Source: Planctomycetota bacterium (GTDB taxonomy: Bacteria; Planctomycetota; Planctomycetia; Gemmatales; Gemmataceae). From it: DNA of 36,009 nucleotides. A program made the translations under genes and the position numbers. The notes under the pieces were generated by a model. The model was not told the origin of the DNA and did not search any database. It worked only from the letters and a program-made list of their open reading frames with translations. Positions 35,067 through 36,009 of this stretch are shown one piece after another (within the stretch, counting starts at the first letter, position 1; each line of letters starts with the position of its first letter). The stretch lies in contig JAIOPV010000058.1 of NCBI GenBank assembly GCA_021413735.1, forward strand, positions 1 through 36,009, read 5' to 3'.

Positions 35067-35412
35067 GTGGACCCCAATTCCATGATCGTTGTCGATTCAA
35101 CGGCGCTCCCGTGGGAAGAAACGATTCAACGAGAAGTTGGGTCGTGCGTTGTTCCGCAAGAACCTTATCGTCGACCCCGATACCGGAATGGATGTCCGGC
35201 TCGTTCGCTATCCCGCTGGCGTGATGAACGTCAGGCATACGCACCCGTGCGCGCACGGAATGTATGTGCTCGAAGGGACGCTCGTCACGCACGGCGGCAA
35301 GCACGGCCCGGGGTGCTTCGTCTGGTTTCCCGAGGGCACGGTCATGGAACACGGTGCCTCTGCGGATGGCGATGTGACAGTGCTGTTCACAACTGAGGTG
35401 CTGACGATTTGA
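35067..35412 (+). pseudogene. Cupin-domain protein, frameshifted near the N-terminus
   Basis: An AAGGAGG 6-7 bases before GTG 35067 starts a frame reading MDPNSMIVVDSTALPWEE, after which the sequence becomes meaningless. The cupin continues in the next frame as RFNEKLGRALFRKNLIV, then RHTHPCAHGMYVLEGT with metal-binding histidines and glutamate, and GPGCFVWFPEGTVMEHG. Dropping one A from the GAAGAAACG stretch (about 35120-35126) restores one 114-residue protein. A start at TTG 35089 would give a 107-residue product but has no ribosome-binding site. Either the gene is recently broken or the base is a sequencing error. The substrate is unknown. Confidence 0.65.
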
Positions 35413-35459
35413 CGGACAGCCCAACTGCTTAAGATGGTCATCGCGAGAGGAGTTCGACG

Positions 35460-35759
35460 ATGCCTCGAAAAGCGACCCCACCAGTACCGACCAACGCTCG
35501 ACGAAAGTTCACAGAGGAGTTCCGACGTCAAGCCATCCAGATGATCCTCGATGGGCACACGGCGACCAGTGTGGCCCAACGGCTCGGTATCGACCCCACC
35601 CTCCTTTACAAGTGGAAGGCCCGACAACTCGAACATGCTGGACCCGTTGCTTCGACTCTTGAGGACCGCGTCCAGCAGCTCGAGGCCGAGTTGCTCCGCG
35701 TCACCCGCGAGCGAGACGTCCTAAAAAACGCACTCGCCATTTTCGGCCGCAACGAGTGA
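35460..35759 (+). CDS. IS3-family transposase OrfA
   Basis: This 99-residue protein begins MPRKATPPVPTNARRKF and carries the HTH_Tnp_1 helix-turn-helix (FTEEFRRQAIQMILDGHTAT, then SVAQRLGIDPTLLYKWKARQ). A leucine-zipper helix (LEDRVQQLEAELLRVTRERD) leads to LKNALAIFGRNE. These are the DNA-binding and multimerisation parts of IS3-family OrfA. AGAGGAG lies 6 bases before the ATG. A slippery heptamer at the end of the zipper would allow fusion to OrfB, but OrfB is cut short just beyond. Confidence 0.85.
   Translation: MPRKATPPVPTNARRKFTEEFRRQAIQMILDGHTATSVAQRLGIDPTLLYKWKARQLEHAGPVASTLEDRVQQLEAELLRVTRERDVLKNALAIFGRNE
35723..35729 (+). promoter_or_regulatory. Programmed -1 frameshift heptamer A AAA AAC
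   Basis: CTA AAA AAC in the OrfA frame is the classical X XXY YYZ slippery site. Slipping back one base reads into RTRHFRPQRVSDVYAAIEA, the expected OrfB start, as in other IS3-family elements. Confidence 0.65.
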
Positions 35760-36009
35760 GTGATGTCTACGCCGCCATCGAGGCCACAGCGACAACGACG
35801 ACATCCTCAACCACTTCCGCGACCCGAACGCCACGCATGTTCGCGGCTGCTGGGCTCTCGATCTCGTTCTGTGCGTCACGAAGCGTGGATGAGGAATGAG
35901 GGAACGGCTCACGGAGAGCCAGTACCTCCACCCTTTTATCAGGAAGGAGTGAGTCCTTGGGGCGTAGCTGCTGGCGGATGATCGCCCGTGGTGAAATAGC
36001 TGCCCCTGA
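35760..36009 (+). other. OrfB stub and unidentified sequence at the window edge
   Basis: The -1 frame gives only about ten OrfB-like residues (VSDVYAAIEA, to about 35786) before losing similarity. A different frame, 35785-35892, reads DNDDILNHFRDPNATHVRGC then WALDLVLCVTKRG and stops; I do not recognise it. The remaining ~115 bases show no gene. The IS3 element therefore looks truncated by another insertion or rearrangement. Confidence 0.4.

Noticed and set aside
35880-36009. Possible group II intron 3' end
   Set aside because: GGAGAGCC superficially recalls domain V-flanking sequence, but the conserved domain V hairpin is not present.

Overview
The window is GC-rich and looks like chromosome of a Gemmata-type planctomycete (Gemmataceae). 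This is inferred from gene content alone: a Tat-exported DUF1501 protein, CxxC-headed Ser/Thr kinases and membrane proteins, sialate-O-acetylesterase (SASA) domains, secreted beta-helix proteins, a LamG-domain protein, an ECF sigma factor of planctomycete type, and abundant small intergenic palindromes.

The window has two different halves. Positions 1-20,300 are an accessory, rearranged region. From left to right they hold: a transposase tail; a large anchored protein with a carboxypeptidase-regulatory-like domain; a pair of very small genes; a macA-macB efflux operon; a decayed minus-strand locus encoding a 2-oxoacid dehydrogenase E1-beta/E2-catalytic fusion with a coupled acyl carrier protein; an AraC-type DNA-binding-domain fragment; a secreted esterase-metallopeptidase divergent from a secreted beta-helix protein; a SASA tail fragment; a DUF1501 gene; an ECF sigma gene whose second half is inverted; a truncated dipeptidyl-peptidase IV gene; a frameshifted IS66-type element; a tyrosine-recombinase tail; and a frameshifted coiled-coil/LamG gene. 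At least eight genes here are visibly broken.

Positions 20,400-35,400 look like ordinary, compact chromosome: a FliA/WhiG-type sigma factor, an M28 peptidase/glutaminyl-cyclase-like protein, a zinc-ribbon membrane protein, a YkgJ-type cysteine-cluster protein, tryptophanyl-tRNA synthetase, a 904-residue Ser/Thr kinase, an exported methyltransferase, 2-oxoacid:ferredoxin oxidoreductase subunits (korA-korB) and a CBS-domain protein. The gaps between these genes carry several families of perfect palindromes or inverted repeats. A frameshifted cupin gene and the start of an IS3-type element with a textbook -1 frameshift site close the window.

The most interesting biology is the E1-beta/E2-catalytic fusion. 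It has no visible lipoyl domain and its stop codon overlaps the start of an acyl carrier protein gene (ATGA). One reading is that phosphopantetheine on the carrier protein could do the swinging-arm job, but the copy here is damaged (missing N-terminus, one frameshift, lost carrier-protein stop codon). The idea therefore has to be tested on intact relatives.
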